Assembly (NCBI RefSeq): GCF_037646705.1
Contig: NZ_JBBHER010000004.1
Coordinates: 1 to 64,000, forward strand
Direction of reading: 5' to 3'
Origin: Pikeienuella litoralis
GTDB lineage: Bacteria > Pseudomonadota > Alphaproteobacteria > Rhodobacterales > Rhodobacteraceae
Length of the DNA stretch: 64,000 nucleotides
Shown: positions 27,075 to 35,286 of the stretch, piece by piece
Layout: every line of letters starts with the position of its first letter
Numbering within the stretch: position 1 is the stretch's first letter
The notes under the pieces: generated by a model
What the model saw: only the letters and a program-made list of their open reading frames with translations
Told to the model about the DNA's origin: nothing
Database searches by the model: none
Position numbers and translations under genes: made by a program

Positions 27075-28139
27075 TCACCCCGCCGCCTTGACCCGCGTCC
27101 ACGCGGCGTCGATCAACTGCGTGATTTCCTGACCGGGATAGGTCAGCACTTCGGAATTCGCGATCGCCGCAGCGTCCGGGAAGATCGCCGGATTGTTCCG
27201 GTAGGATTCGTCGGTCAGCGCCTTCGCGGCGGCGTTCGGGGTCGCGAACTGGATGAATTCCGCGATCTCCTTGCCCGCCTCGGCATCGAGGAGATAGTTG
27301 ATGAACGCATGGGCGCCCTCGGGGTTCGGCCCGCCGTTCGGGATGCAGAGCGTATCCTCCCAGAGCATGCCGCCCTCCTTCGGGATGGCGTAGCCGATGT
27401 CGTCGTCCTCGGCCATCACCTGAAGAATATCGCCATTCCACTCCATCGCGAGATCGACTTCGCCCGCCAGAAGCAGATCCTGGCCGTTATCCGGGGCGAA
27501 TGCGGCGATGTTCGGCTTCTGCTTGATCACCATCGCCTCCGCGGCGGCGATGTTCTCCGGCGTCCAGCCGTTCAGCGACTCGCCCATCAGCTTCAACGCC
27601 ATCGCGAACACGTTCTGCCCGTCGCCCAGCATCGAGATGCGGCCGGCGTAGCGGTCGGACGTGTAAAGCCAGGACCAGCTGTCGGGAACCTCGTCCACCG
27701 CCGATTTCCGGTACCCGATCCCGACCGAGCCCCACATATAGGGCAGCGAATGTTTCCGGCCCGGATCAAACGCCGGATCAAGAAACTCCTCGGATATATT
27801 GGAAATATTCGGGATTTTGTTGTGGTCGATCTCCGACAGCATGTTCGCCAGCACCATCCGCTCGACATAGTCGGTGGTCGCGACGACCACGTCATAGCCC
27901 GGATTGCCGGTCTTCAGCTTGGCGAACAGCTCGTCATTCTCGGCGAAGAGGTCCATCTGGACTTCGAGGCCGGTCGCGGCGGTGAAATCCGCGAGCGTCG
28001 TCTCGCCGATATAGGTGTCGTAGTTGTAGAAATTGACCTTGCCGGCGGCGGCCCGCCCGGCCTTCGGTAGGGTGAAATTGAGCCCAACGGCGCCCATTCC
28101 CAAGAGTGCGGCGCGGCGACTGATTGGCGAGCGCATCAT
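27075..28139 (-). CDS. Polyamine-type periplasmic binding protein (PotD/PotF family)
   Basis: This gene encodes 354 residues. The N terminus SPISRRAALLGMGAVGLNF resembles a Tat signal (twin Arg followed by a hydrophobic stretch), with mature sequence from about AAAGKVNFYNYDTYIG. The PotD-type patterns are NFYNYDTYIG, GYDVVVATTDYVERM, PYMWGSVGIGYR and LAMEWNGDILQV. Two ATG codons, at 28139 and 28136, are adjacent; either gives the same signal. It is the first gene of the operon and should determine ligand choice. Polyamine is the most likely ligand. Confidence 0.85.
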   Translation of the reverse strand: MMRSPISRRAALLGMGAVGLNFTLPKAGRAAAGKVNFYNYDTYIGETTLADFTAATGLEVQMDLFAENDELFAKLKTGNPGYDVVVATTDYVERMVLANMLSEIDHNKIPNISNISEEFLDPAFDPGRKHSLPYMWGSVGIGYRKSAVDEVPDSWSWLYTSDRYAGRISMLGDGQNVFAMALKLMGESLNGWTPENIAAAEAMVIKQKPNIAAFAPDNGQDLLLAGEVDLAMEWNGDILQVMAEDDDIGYAIPKEGGMLWEDTLCIPNGGPNPEGAHAFINYLLDAEAGKEIAEFIQFATPNAAAKALTDESYRNNPAIFPDAAAIANSEVLTYPGQEITQLIDAAWTRVKAAG

Positions 28140-28340
28140 TTCGTCTCCCTGCGTCAGGTTACATCCCGTGCGAAGCGGCACTCTCTACGCATCTGTGAAG
28201 CGCGTTCAAGGGATTTTTTGCGACGCAGCAGTCTCCTTCCCGCCCGAGAGGGGCGGGGCGGGATCGATGGGGCTCCGACAGGCGCCTGCGCGCCCACGCC
28301 CCGCTCCGCGCCGTTCACGATCAGGCGCGCGCGGGCGCGC

Positions 28341-29030
28341 TCAGAGCCCTTCCGGCGTGATCAGCGGCGCCGGGTCGCCTTTGACGATCAGCGGCGCGCC
28401 GGTCATCTCCTGAAGCCGCGCGACGGAAACCCCGGGCGCGATCTCCTTCAGCACGAATCCCTCCGGCTCGACCGTGATCACCGCGAAATCGGTGTAGACG
28501 CGCTTCACCACTCCCGCCCCGGTCAACGGCTTGGCGCAGCGCTCCACCAGTTTCGGCGCGCCGGACCTGTCGACGTGGGAGGTCAGCACCCGCACCTCCC
28601 GCGCCCCGGCCGCGAGGTCCATCGCCCCGCCCACCGCCGGCACGCCGCCCGGCCCGGTCGACCAGTTGGCGAGATCGCCATTGGCCGCGACCTCGAAGGC
28701 GCCGAGCACGGCGATGTCGATATGCCCGCCCCTGATCATGGCGAAACTGTCGGCGTGGTGGACGATCGAGACGCCAGGCAGAAGCGAGATCGGCTGTTTC
28801 GAGGCGTTGATCAGGTCGTAATCCTCCTCGCCCGCCGGGGGCCGGCCGCCGAAGCCGAGGATTCCGTTCTCGCTCTGGAAGGTGATGTGCCGCTCCGCCG
28901 GAAGATGGTTGGCGCAGAGGACCGGGATGCCGATGCCGAGATTGACATAGGAGCCATCCTCGATGTCCTGCGCCGCGCGCCAGGCGATCTGCTCCCGGTT
29001 GAGACGATATTTCGCCAGATCATCGGTCAT
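28341..29030 (-). CDS. pcaJ: 3-oxoacid/3-oxoadipate CoA-transferase subunit B
   Basis: This is the 229-residue beta subunit of a family I CoA-transferase that moves CoA from succinyl-CoA to a 3-oxoacid. The catalytic glutamate is in FQSENGILG (about residue 51), in the usual setting of this subunit, and GSYVNLGIGIP is near the N terminus. The start overlaps the subunit A stop by four bases (29027-29030). The two subunits resemble PcaI/PcaJ closely, but no other beta-ketoadipate genes are nearby, so acetoacetate (ketone-body use) cannot be excluded. The symbol is therefore tentative. Confidence 0.78.
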   Translation of the reverse strand: MTDDLAKYRLNREQIAWRAAQDIEDGSYVNLGIGIPVLCANHLPAERHITFQSENGILGFGGRPPAGEEDYDLINASKQPISLLPGVSIVHHADSFAMIRGGHIDIAVLGAFEVAANGDLANWSTGPGGVPAVGGAMDLAAGAREVRVLTSHVDRSGAPKLVERCAKPLTGAGVVKRVYTDFAVITVEPEGFVLKEIAPGVSVARLQEMTGAPLIVKGDPAPLITPEGL

Positions 29031-29734
29031 GGATAGGCCACCCCGCGCGCTACAAGATCCTCTTCCTGGGCCGGATCGGGCACAAGCGCGATCCGGTCGA
29101 CGAAAATTCCAGGGGTGATCACATGTTCGGGATCGATGCCGCCGGGCTCCACCACCTTGCGGACCTGGACGATGGAGCAATCGGCCGCCATGCACATGAT
29201 CGGGCCGAAATTCCGCGCCGTCAGCCGATAGGTGAGGTTGCCGTACCGGTCCGCCACCTCCGCCTTCACGAAGGCGAAATCGGCGCGAAGCCAGGGCTCG
29301 AGCACGCAGGGGACGCCGTTGATCACGCGCGTCTCCTTGCCGGCGGCGAGCTCGGTGCCGGCGCCGGTGCTGGTGAAGAATGCCGGGATCCCGGCGCCGC
29401 CCGCGCGGATCCTCTCGGCCAGCACGCCTTGCGGCACCAGCTCCAGCTCGATCTTCCCGGCGAGGTATTTCTCCCGGAAGGCGCGGCTGTCGCTGGTGCG
29501 GGGGTAGGAGCAGATCACCTTCTCCACCCTGCCCGCGTCGATCAGCGCCGCGATTCCAACCCTCCCGGTGCCGCCATTGTTGTTCACGATGGTCAAGCCG
29601 CGCGCGCCCTGGTCGAGGAGCGCGTGCGTCAGCTCGATCGGGATGCCGGCGCCGCCGAAGCCGCCGGTCATCACCACCGCTCCGTCGCCGATTCCGGCGA
29701 CCGCTTCATGAGCGTCTGTAACTGGTTTTGTCAT
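29027..29734 (-). CDS. pcaI: 3-oxoacid/3-oxoadipate CoA-transferase subunit A
   Basis: This is the 235-residue alpha subunit. The pattern VMTGGFGGAGIPIELTHALL near 21-40 is the CoA-binding glycine-rich start of the family, followed by LTIVNNNGGTGRVGIAALI, PQGVLAERIRAGGAGIPAFF and the end ARNFGPIMCMAADCSI. It is the promoter-proximal gene of a two-gene unit. A GGCCGC/GCGGCC inverted repeat at 29754-29776 lies 20 bp before the ATG and may be a regulator site. Substrate ambiguity is as for subunit B. Confidence 0.78.
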   Translation of the reverse strand: MTKPVTDAHEAVAGIGDGAVVMTGGFGGAGIPIELTHALLDQGARGLTIVNNNGGTGRVGIAALIDAGRVEKVICSYPRTSDSRAFREKYLAGKIELELVPQGVLAERIRAGGAGIPAFFTSTGAGTELAAGKETRVINGVPCVLEPWLRADFAFVKAEVADRYGNLTYRLTARNFGPIMCMAADCSIVQVRKVVEPGGIDPEHVITPGIFVDRIALVPDPAQEEDLVARGVAYP

Positions 29735-29753
29735 GGAGCGGACTTTTACTCAT

Positions 29754-29776
29754 GGCCGCGGGAAATAAAAGCGGCC
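29754..29776. promoter_or_regulatory. Inverted repeat just upstream of pcaI
   Basis: GGCCGC at 29754-29759 and GCGGCC at 29771-29776 flank an AT-rich 11 bp centre. On the plus strand TTTT follows, so it resembles a terminator, but no plus-strand gene ends here. Its location 20 bp before the pcaI start suggests an operator or a transcript-leader hairpin. Confidence 0.4.
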
Positions 29777-29871
29777 TTTTACGTCATAGTCCCGCCTCTG
29801 TTTCCGCGGAACAGGCCTCGGCGCGCCTCGCCGGGGGCGGCGCGCGCTGTCCTTCTCGGCCGAGTCCGCGT

Positions 29872-30495
29872 TCAGAGCACCGTCTTGCGCGCCGCCATGA
29901 CGCGGATGAGCGGCGATGTTTCCTGCGAATAGGAGATCCGCGTTCCGAACGGGGTATTCGCCTGGGCGTCCATGATTTCCTTCATCACCTTCATGAACGA
30001 CGCCTGAGAGACATCCAGGTGCGGCGGCAGGTGGGAAAAAGTGGCGCCCGCCGTGTTTGTTCCGCTCCAGGGGATATCCCAGTTGACGGTGAGCATATGC
30101 GCTTTCTTGGGAACGCCGCCTCTCAACCAGTATTTCACCGCGCCGCCGGAGCCGCGCGCGGCGCCCGAGCTCTTCACATGCAGGAAGACGCTCCACTCGC
30201 CATTATAGATCGTCGGGTCGGGCTGGTATTTGAAGATCTTGCCGTGGGCGCTTTCGAGACTGTCGAATTTCAGGGTCGATCCGGTGGCGTTGTAGATCAT
30301 AATCAGCGCCGAGACCCCGGTTCCGTATTCCTCTTTCATCCCGTTCACGCGTTCGATCGCCGCCTCTTCGTGGCCAAGCCCTTTCGCCCCCTCGGCGTTC
30401 AGCGCGGCGTAGGCGTCGCTCGCGAGTTCCTCGAAATCGGGCGTCTGCCCGGCCGCCTCGAGCGTGTCATAGCGAAGGGGTCTGCCATATTTCAT
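29872..30495 (-). CDS. Unrecognised protein with actinoporin-like features
   Basis: This gene encodes 207 residues with no signal peptide and no long hydrophobic helix. The middle is rich in alternating, beta-type segments: SALIMIYNATGSTLKF, IYNGEWSVFLHVKSSGAARG, GGAVKYWLRGG and MLTVNWDIPWSGTNTA. The order, an N(A/E)xG turn, a G-rich segment leading to GAVxY, then a VxWxxP(W/Y) segment followed by N, recalls the actinoporin and fungal fruit-body lectin beta-sandwich. This is my reading of pattern, not a database match. An amphipathic N-terminal stretch precedes it. It has an AAGGA ribosome binding site and lies 71 bp after the next gene listed, on the same strand. I cannot assign a function. 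Confidence 0.6.
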   Translation of the reverse strand: MKYGRPLRYDTLEAAGQTPDFEELASDAYAALNAEGAKGLGHEEAAIERVNGMKEEYGTGVSALIMIYNATGSTLKFDSLESAHGKIFKYQPDPTIYNGEWSVFLHVKSSGAARGSGGAVKYWLRGGVPKKAHMLTVNWDIPWSGTNTAGATFSHLPPHLDVSQASFMKVMKEIMDAQANTPFGTRISYSQETSPLIRVMAARKTVL

Positions 30496-30566
30496 GTTCT
30501 TCTTCCTTCTGGTTGACGCAGGCCGGTTTCAGCCCGCTTTGATGCGGTCTTCGGGCGGCGCGCGGA

Positions 30567-31709
30567 TCAGCCGCCGCTCATCGAGCGGAACATCGGCGCG
30601 GCCATCTGCGCGCGCATCGTCGCGCTCATCGGCGCCTGCATCGCCACCATCATCGACGCCGGCATTCCGGGCCCGAACCAGGTGCCGATCAGGAAATCGA
30701 CAAGAGCCGTCACTGCGACGCCAAGGAGAATGATGGCGCCGGTCGCGATCAGCACCGCCGCGGCCGGAGGGACTCCCGCGCTCGAAAAGCCAGCGATCAC
30801 CGTATCGACGCCCGCCACCGCCGCGCCGCCAAGCACGACCACCTCGCCGCCTGCGGCGGCCGCCGCGCCCGCGCCGAGGCTGGCGGTCCACGCCGCGATG
30901 ACCGTGCCGATCGCCGCCGTTCCCGCGACCACGGCTTCAGACGTGATGACGAGACCGAGGCCGATGGTCGCCGCGAGCGGAATCGCGCCTTTCGCGAGGG
31001 TCGTCGCCCAGTGCGCGTCGTCGGCCGCCGCGCGGATCACCACATTGACGACCAGCAGGCCGACGCCGACCCAGCCGATGAACCGGCCGACCGACGCCGC
31101 GCTGACCCGGTTGGCGGTGAGGGAGAGCTTTTCGTCGATCGTCGTGAGAATCTTCTCGCTCACGGTCAGCGTCATGCTCTTGATGGAGGCGTCGCGCGTG
31201 GCGGCGGCCATGGCGCGCACCTGTTGATTCCAGAATTTCTCCGCAAGGCCGAGATACTTCTTCGGATCGGACGCAAGGGTCCGGAGGCTGCGGAGCGCTT
31301 TGCCCGCCTTCTCGATGATCTCCGCCGCCGCGACCGCCTGGCGCGGCGCGGGCGCGCGGGCGATCGCGGAGATGTCGGCGCGGCGCGCGGCGGCCCCGCC
31401 ATGGATCGTCTCGATCTGGGCGGCGCGGACGTCGATCGACGCCGTGGTCCGGAGAGAGAGCTTCAGCGCTTCGAGGACAACCCCCCGGGAGGCGGCCTCC
31501 GCCTCCCGCGCCGCGGCGTTCGCGGCCGCAGGGCTCCCGATGTCGGCGAGAATTTCGCCGAGGCGCGTCTCCGTCTCCGTGACCCGCTTGAGCGCTTCGA
31601 TCCGATTGGAGCGGCGATCGAACTTCGCGGCCATCAAAGCGCCGACATCCGCTTTGAATGCGAGCGAGGCGGCGTTTCGTATCGCGGCGATCTCTCGATT
31701 TGCGTCCAC
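30567..31709 (-). CDS. Unrecognised helical/hydrophobic protein with periodic Met tail
   Basis: The 380-residue product starts at GTG 31709. Residues 1-200 are polar, Ala-rich and helical. Residues 205-345 are strongly hydrophobic and Gly/Ala-rich, with at least three membrane-capable stretches (VGRFIGWVGVGLLVVNVVI, PLAATIGLGLVITSEAVVAG, AVLIATGAIILLGVAVTALV). The C-terminal tail has Met at 349, 353, 357, 361, 365, 369, 373 and 377, an exact four-residue period. No signal peptide is seen. The polar-helical then hydrophobic layout recalls alpha-helical pore formers, but I recognise no family. It is the first gene of a two-gene unit with the beta-type protein above. Confidence 0.65.
   Translation of the reverse strand: MDANREIAAIRNAASLAFKADVGALMAAKFDRRSNRIEALKRVTETETRLGEILADIGSPAAANAAAREAEAASRGVVLEALKLSLRTTASIDVRAAQIETIHGGAAARRADISAIARAPAPRQAVAAAEIIEKAGKALRSLRTLASDPKKYLGLAEKFWNQQVRAMAAATRDASIKSMTLTVSEKILTTIDEKLSLTANRVSAASVGRFIGWVGVGLLVVNVVIRAAADDAHWATTLAKGAIPLAATIGLGLVITSEAVVAGTAAIGTVIAAWTASLGAGAAAAAGGEVVVLGGAAVAGVDTVIAGFSSAGVPPAAAVLIATGAIILLGVAVTALVDFLIGTWFGPGMPASMMVAMQAPMSATMRAQMAAPMFRSMSGG
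30579..30665 (-). repeat. 12-nt periodic Met-codon repeat (Mxxx x 8)
   Basis: On the minus strand ATG codons start exactly every 12 nt: the CAT triplets on the plus strand begin at 30579, 30591, 30603, 30615, 30627, 30639, 30651 and 30663. The bases between are variable but GC-rich. This encodes eight tetrapeptides beginning with Met at the C terminus of the helical protein. An eroded tandem duplication or selection for a Met face on a helix would both explain it. Confidence 0.85.
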
Positions 31710-31893
31710 AACCGGGCCTTTATGTCGGTGGGATGAGCCAATGTAGACTGGAATCGACCAAAACGCGAATAATTACTGCGTCTTCGCGCATCGTGAATTT
31801 TGCGCCCATCGGCGCCGCGGCTCTGGCGCTTTCGTTGCAGCGCGCATTAAGTTGCCGCCAAGCCGGTGAGACCGAAGATCAGGATATATCGTC

Positions 31894-33108
31894 ATGCAGA
31901 GTTTCGACCCCACGCGCCTCGCCCGTATCGACGACTGGATGCGGCGCTATGTGGATGAGGGGAAATTCCCCGGCTCCACGTTTCTGCTCGCGGAGAGGGG
32001 CGAGATCGTTCACCGCGCCTCGGCCGGGTATCGCGCGGTGGAGGCGAAGGCGCCCTTCGAGGAAGACACGATCGCGCGGATCTACTCGATGACGAAGCCG
32101 ATCGTCTCCGTCGGGCTCATGATGCTGGCGGAGCGCGGGCTCTTCCATCTCGACGCGCCGGTCAGCGCCTTCCTGCCGGAATTCGCGGAGTGCCGCGCGC
32201 TGGTCCCGGGCGCCGCCACGGCGGACGACGTCGCGCCCTGCCCGCCCCCGACCCTGCACCAGCTTCTGACGCACACATCCGGGCTCACCTACGGCTTCAA
32301 CCCCGGGCTCGCCGCCGCCGCCTACGCCGAGGCGAAAATCGACTTCGCCCCGGACAGGCCCGGCCTGGCGGAGATGACGCGCGCGCTCGCGGCGCTGCCG
32401 CTCGCCTTCACGCCGGGCGCGCGGTGGGAATATTCGGTCGGGATCGACGTGATCGGCCGGGTGATCGAGGTCGTCGCCGGCCGCCCGCTCGACGAATGGC
32501 TGCGCGACGAGATCCTCGAGCCTCTCGGCATGAAGGACACCGGGTTCGCCATTCCGGACGCCAAGATCGGCCGGCTCGCGCATCTCTACACCTCGCTCGA
32601 GAGCGGCTCGGCCATGAGCCTCGGCGCGGCCGGGCGAGGGGTGATGCGGGAGGTGGAGACCGCGGAAGGCAGCGCCTGGCGCGGGACCCGCACCTTTTCC
32701 GGCGGCGGCGGGCTGCTGTCGACCATCGACGATTATTTCGCGTTCACCGAGATGCTGCGCAAGGGCGGCGCGCATCGCGGGGCGCGGCTGCTCTCGCCCG
32801 CCACGCTCGCCTTCATGCGGCGCAACCATCTCTCCGGCGACATCGCCTCGATGGGGCCGAAGAGCTTCGCCGAGACGCCGATGACCGGGATCGGATTCGG
32901 CGTCGGCGGCTCCGTCGTGCTCGACCCGGCGCTGGCGCGCGCGCCGGGGAATGTCGGCGACTTCTCCTGGGGCGGCATCGCGTCGACGGTGTTCTGGCTG
33001 GATCCGGTCGCCGATCTCACCGCCATCTTCTTCACTCAGCTCACGCCGTCCTCGAGCTATCCGGCCCGCTCGGAGCTGAAGGCGCTGGTCCATGGGGCGC
33101 GCACATGA
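31894..33108 (+). CDS. Serine hydrolase, beta-lactamase/EstB family
   Basis: This gene encodes 404 residues. The serine beta-lactamase/D-Ala-D-Ala carboxypeptidase set is visible: SMTK with S65 and K68, then the Tyr motif as EYSVG with Y180, and an HTSG segment LLTHTSGLTYGF typical of class C-like esterases. There is no signal peptide, so a cytoplasmic esterase or lactonase role is more likely than cell-wall hydrolysis or antibiotic resistance. Its stop overlaps the tesB start (ATGA at 33105-33108), suggesting a linked role in ester or acyl-CoA turnover. Confidence 0.82.
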   Translation: MQSFDPTRLARIDDWMRRYVDEGKFPGSTFLLAERGEIVHRASAGYRAVEAKAPFEEDTIARIYSMTKPIVSVGLMMLAERGLFHLDAPVSAFLPEFAECRALVPGAATADDVAPCPPPTLHQLLTHTSGLTYGFNPGLAAAAYAEAKIDFAPDRPGLAEMTRALAALPLAFTPGARWEYSVGIDVIGRVIEVVAGRPLDEWLRDEILEPLGMKDTGFAIPDAKIGRLAHLYTSLESGSAMSLGAAGRGVMREVETAEGSAWRGTRTFSGGGGLLSTIDDYFAFTEMLRKGGAHRGARLLSPATLAFMRRNHLSGDIASMGPKSFAETPMTGIGFGVGGSVVLDPALARAPGNVGDFSWGGIASTVFWLDPVADLTAIFFTQLTPSSSYPARSELKALVHGART

Positions 33109-33989
33109 GCGCGCTGACGCACGATCTCCTCCGCCTGCTCGACATCGAGCGGCTCGAGGTCGATCTTTTCCGCGGACAGGGCGAAGGCGGCGAGAACGGC
33201 AAGCGGATCTTCGGCGGCCATGTCATCGCGCAGGCGCTGACGGCGGCGTATCGGACCGTTGAAAACCGTCTCTGCCATTCGCTGCACGCCTATTTCATCC
33301 GCCCGGGCGACCCGACGATCCCGATCATCTTCGAGGTGGACCGCGCGCGCGACGGCGGCAGCTTCACCACCAGACGCGTGATCGCGGTGCAGCACGGGAA
33401 ACAGATCCTGAATCTCGCGGCCTCCTTCCAGAAGGAGGAGACGAGCTGGACCCATCAGCACGACATGCCGGAGGCGCCGCCGCCGGACTCGCTGCCGCCG
33501 CGCGAAGACGCGCGAAAGGCGGCGGCCGCGCATCTGCCCGAAGAGATACGCGAGCATTTCCTCCGGCGGCGCCCGATCGAGATTCGCGAGGTCGACCCGA
33601 TCGACCTGCTGAAGCCCGAGAAGACCAGCGACTACAACCGACTCTGGTTTCGCGTCGCCGACATGATCGAGGCGGAGCCCTGGGTGCATCACTGCCTGAT
33701 GGCCTACGCGTCCGACATGTCGCTTCTGAGCTCCGGCAATCGGCGGCACGGCATCAGCTGGTATACGGGCGAGGTGATGGGCGCGAGCCTCGATCACGTC
33801 ATGTGGTTTCACGCGCCGATCAGCTTCGACCAATGGCATCTCTATGAAATGGACAGCCCGTTCAGCGGCGGAGGCCGGAGTTTCAACCGTGGAAAGATCT
33901 TCACACAGGACGGCCGCCTCGTCGCCTCGGTCGCGCAGGAGGGCTTGATGAGGCCGATCACCCGGCCGCCCCGCGCCGAGAAAGCGTGA
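33105..33989 (+). CDS. tesB: Acyl-CoA thioesterase II
   Basis: This 294-residue double hot-dog enzyme cleaves fatty acyl-CoA to free acid and CoA in the cytoplasm. Characteristic segments are RIFGGHVIAQALTAAYRTV, SLHAYFIRPGDPTIPIIFEV, GGSFTTRRVIAVQHGK in the first half, and ASLDHVMWFHAPISFDQWHL and GRSFNRGKIFTQDGRLVASV in the second. The start is set by a four-base overlap with the serine hydrolase. A much longer open frame upstream is a frame-shadow of that gene. Confidence 0.9.
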   Translation: MSALTHDLLRLLDIERLEVDLFRGQGEGGENGKRIFGGHVIAQALTAAYRTVENRLCHSLHAYFIRPGDPTIPIIFEVDRARDGGSFTTRRVIAVQHGKQILNLAASFQKEETSWTHQHDMPEAPPPDSLPPREDARKAAAAHLPEEIREHFLRRRPIEIREVDPIDLLKPEKTSDYNRLWFRVADMIEAEPWVHHCLMAYASDMSLLSSGNRRHGISWYTGEVMGASLDHVMWFHAPISFDQWHLYEMDSPFSGGGRSFNRGKIFTQDGRLVASVAQEGLMRPITRPPRAEKA

Positions 33990-34109
33990 AGTCCACGCTC
34001 CATCCGGGCAAGTCGAAGATCGACATTGCCCACTATGCGTCTCCCCTATAGGGTCGACTCAACAAGAGCGAATTGCTCGATTATCAGAAGTTGAGAACAA
34101 GGGGGATGC

Positions 34110-35174
34110 ATGGCGTCGGTCGAGTTCCGCGATGTCCGAAAGTCGTTCGGCCCGGTCGAAGTGCTTCACGGCGTTTCGGTCGATATCGAGGAGGGGCAGT
34201 TCGTCGTCCTCGTCGGCCCCTCGGGTTGCGGCAAATCCACCCTTCTGCGGATGCTCGCCGGACTGGAGCACGTCACTTCGGGTGAGATCGTCATCGGCGA
34301 CAAGGTCGTGAACGATGTTCCGCCGAAGGAGCGCAACATCGCGATGGTGTTCCAGAATTACGCGCTCTATCCGCATCTGACCGTCGGCGACAACATGGGC
34401 TTCTCGCTGAAGCTGGCGAAGGCGCCGAAAGCCGAGATCGCGGCGAAGGTGGGCCCGGCGGCGGAGATCCTCGGCCTCTCCCACCTGCTCGACCGCTATC
34501 CGCGGCAACTGTCCGGCGGCCAGCGCCAGCGCGTCGCCATGGGGCGCGCGATCGTGCGCAATCCGCAGGTGTTCCTGTTCGACGAGCCGCTCTCGAATCT
34601 TGACGCCAAGCTCCGGGTCTCCATGCGGAGCGAGGTCAGGAACCTGCACCAGCGGCTGAAGACCACGACGGTCTACGTCACCCACGATCAGATCGAAGCC
34701 ATGACCATGGCCGACAAGATCGTCGTCATGCATGACGGCAGGGTCGAGCAGATCGGCACCCCGCTGGACCTCTACGACCGGCCCGACAATCTGTTTGTGG
34801 CGAGCTTCATCGGCTCCCCCGCCATGAACATGATCCCCGGCCAGATCGACCCCGAGGACAGCACCCGGTTCCAGACCAAAGACGGCATCATCCTGCCGAT
34901 TTCGAACCCGGGCGGCGCGAAGCCGGGGCGGGAGACGGTCTTCGGCCTGCGCCCGGAATCTTTCCGGGTCGGCGGCGATATCCCCTTCAGGATCGACGTG
35001 GTGGAGCAGACCGGATCGGAGACGCATGTCGTCGGCAAGATCGGCCAGGCGGATGTGATCGGCGTCTTTCGCGACCGCATCTCGACGGCGCCGGGCGAGG
35101 AGATCGGCGTCTCGGTCGATCCGGAGGCGACGCATCTCTTCGACACTGAAACCGGCAAGCGCGTTTCGCTCTGA
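34110..35174 (+). CDS. Sugar ABC transporter ATPase (UgpC/MsmK type)
   Basis: This gene encodes 354 residues. The ABC domain has GPSGCGKST, IAMVFQNYALYPHLTV (Q-loop), signature LSGGQRQRVAMGRAIV, FLFDEPLSNLDAKLR and the switch THDQIEAMTMAD. A C-terminal MalK-like regulatory domain follows from about 240 (FIGSPAMNMIPG, VFGLRPESFRVG). It is the first gene of a four-gene importer, upstream of the binding protein. ATPases of this kind serve sugar or glycerol-phosphate importers; the ligand is set by the next gene. Confidence 0.88.
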   Translation: MASVEFRDVRKSFGPVEVLHGVSVDIEEGQFVVLVGPSGCGKSTLLRMLAGLEHVTSGEIVIGDKVVNDVPPKERNIAMVFQNYALYPHLTVGDNMGFSLKLAKAPKAEIAAKVGPAAEILGLSHLLDRYPRQLSGGQRQRVAMGRAIVRNPQVFLFDEPLSNLDAKLRVSMRSEVRNLHQRLKTTTVYVTHDQIEAMTMADKIVVMHDGRVEQIGTPLDLYDRPDNLFVASFIGSPAMNMIPGQIDPEDSTRFQTKDGIILPISNPGGAKPGRETVFGLRPESFRVGGDIPFRIDVVEQTGSETHVVGKIGQADVIGVFRDRISTAPGEEIGVSVDPEATHLFDTETGKRVSL

Positions 35175-35286
35175 GGGCCGGAGACTGAAATCAGCGTCGC
35201 TGGTTGGAGGCTGGCGGCGTGACCAAAGGGAAGAAAGCGGGCCTCCCGTTTCAAGACGACCAACGCCCGCATGAGGAGGAAATGCC

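Noticed and set aside
29754..29780. Hairpin plus TTTT read as a plus-strand terminator
   Set aside because: No plus-strand gene ends upstream; both flanking transcription units run on the minus strand.
31894..33108. Beta-lactamase as antibiotic resistance gene
   Set aside because: The SxxK and Tyr motifs are those of EstB-like esterases, there is no signal peptide, and the gene is coupled to an acyl-CoA thioesterase.
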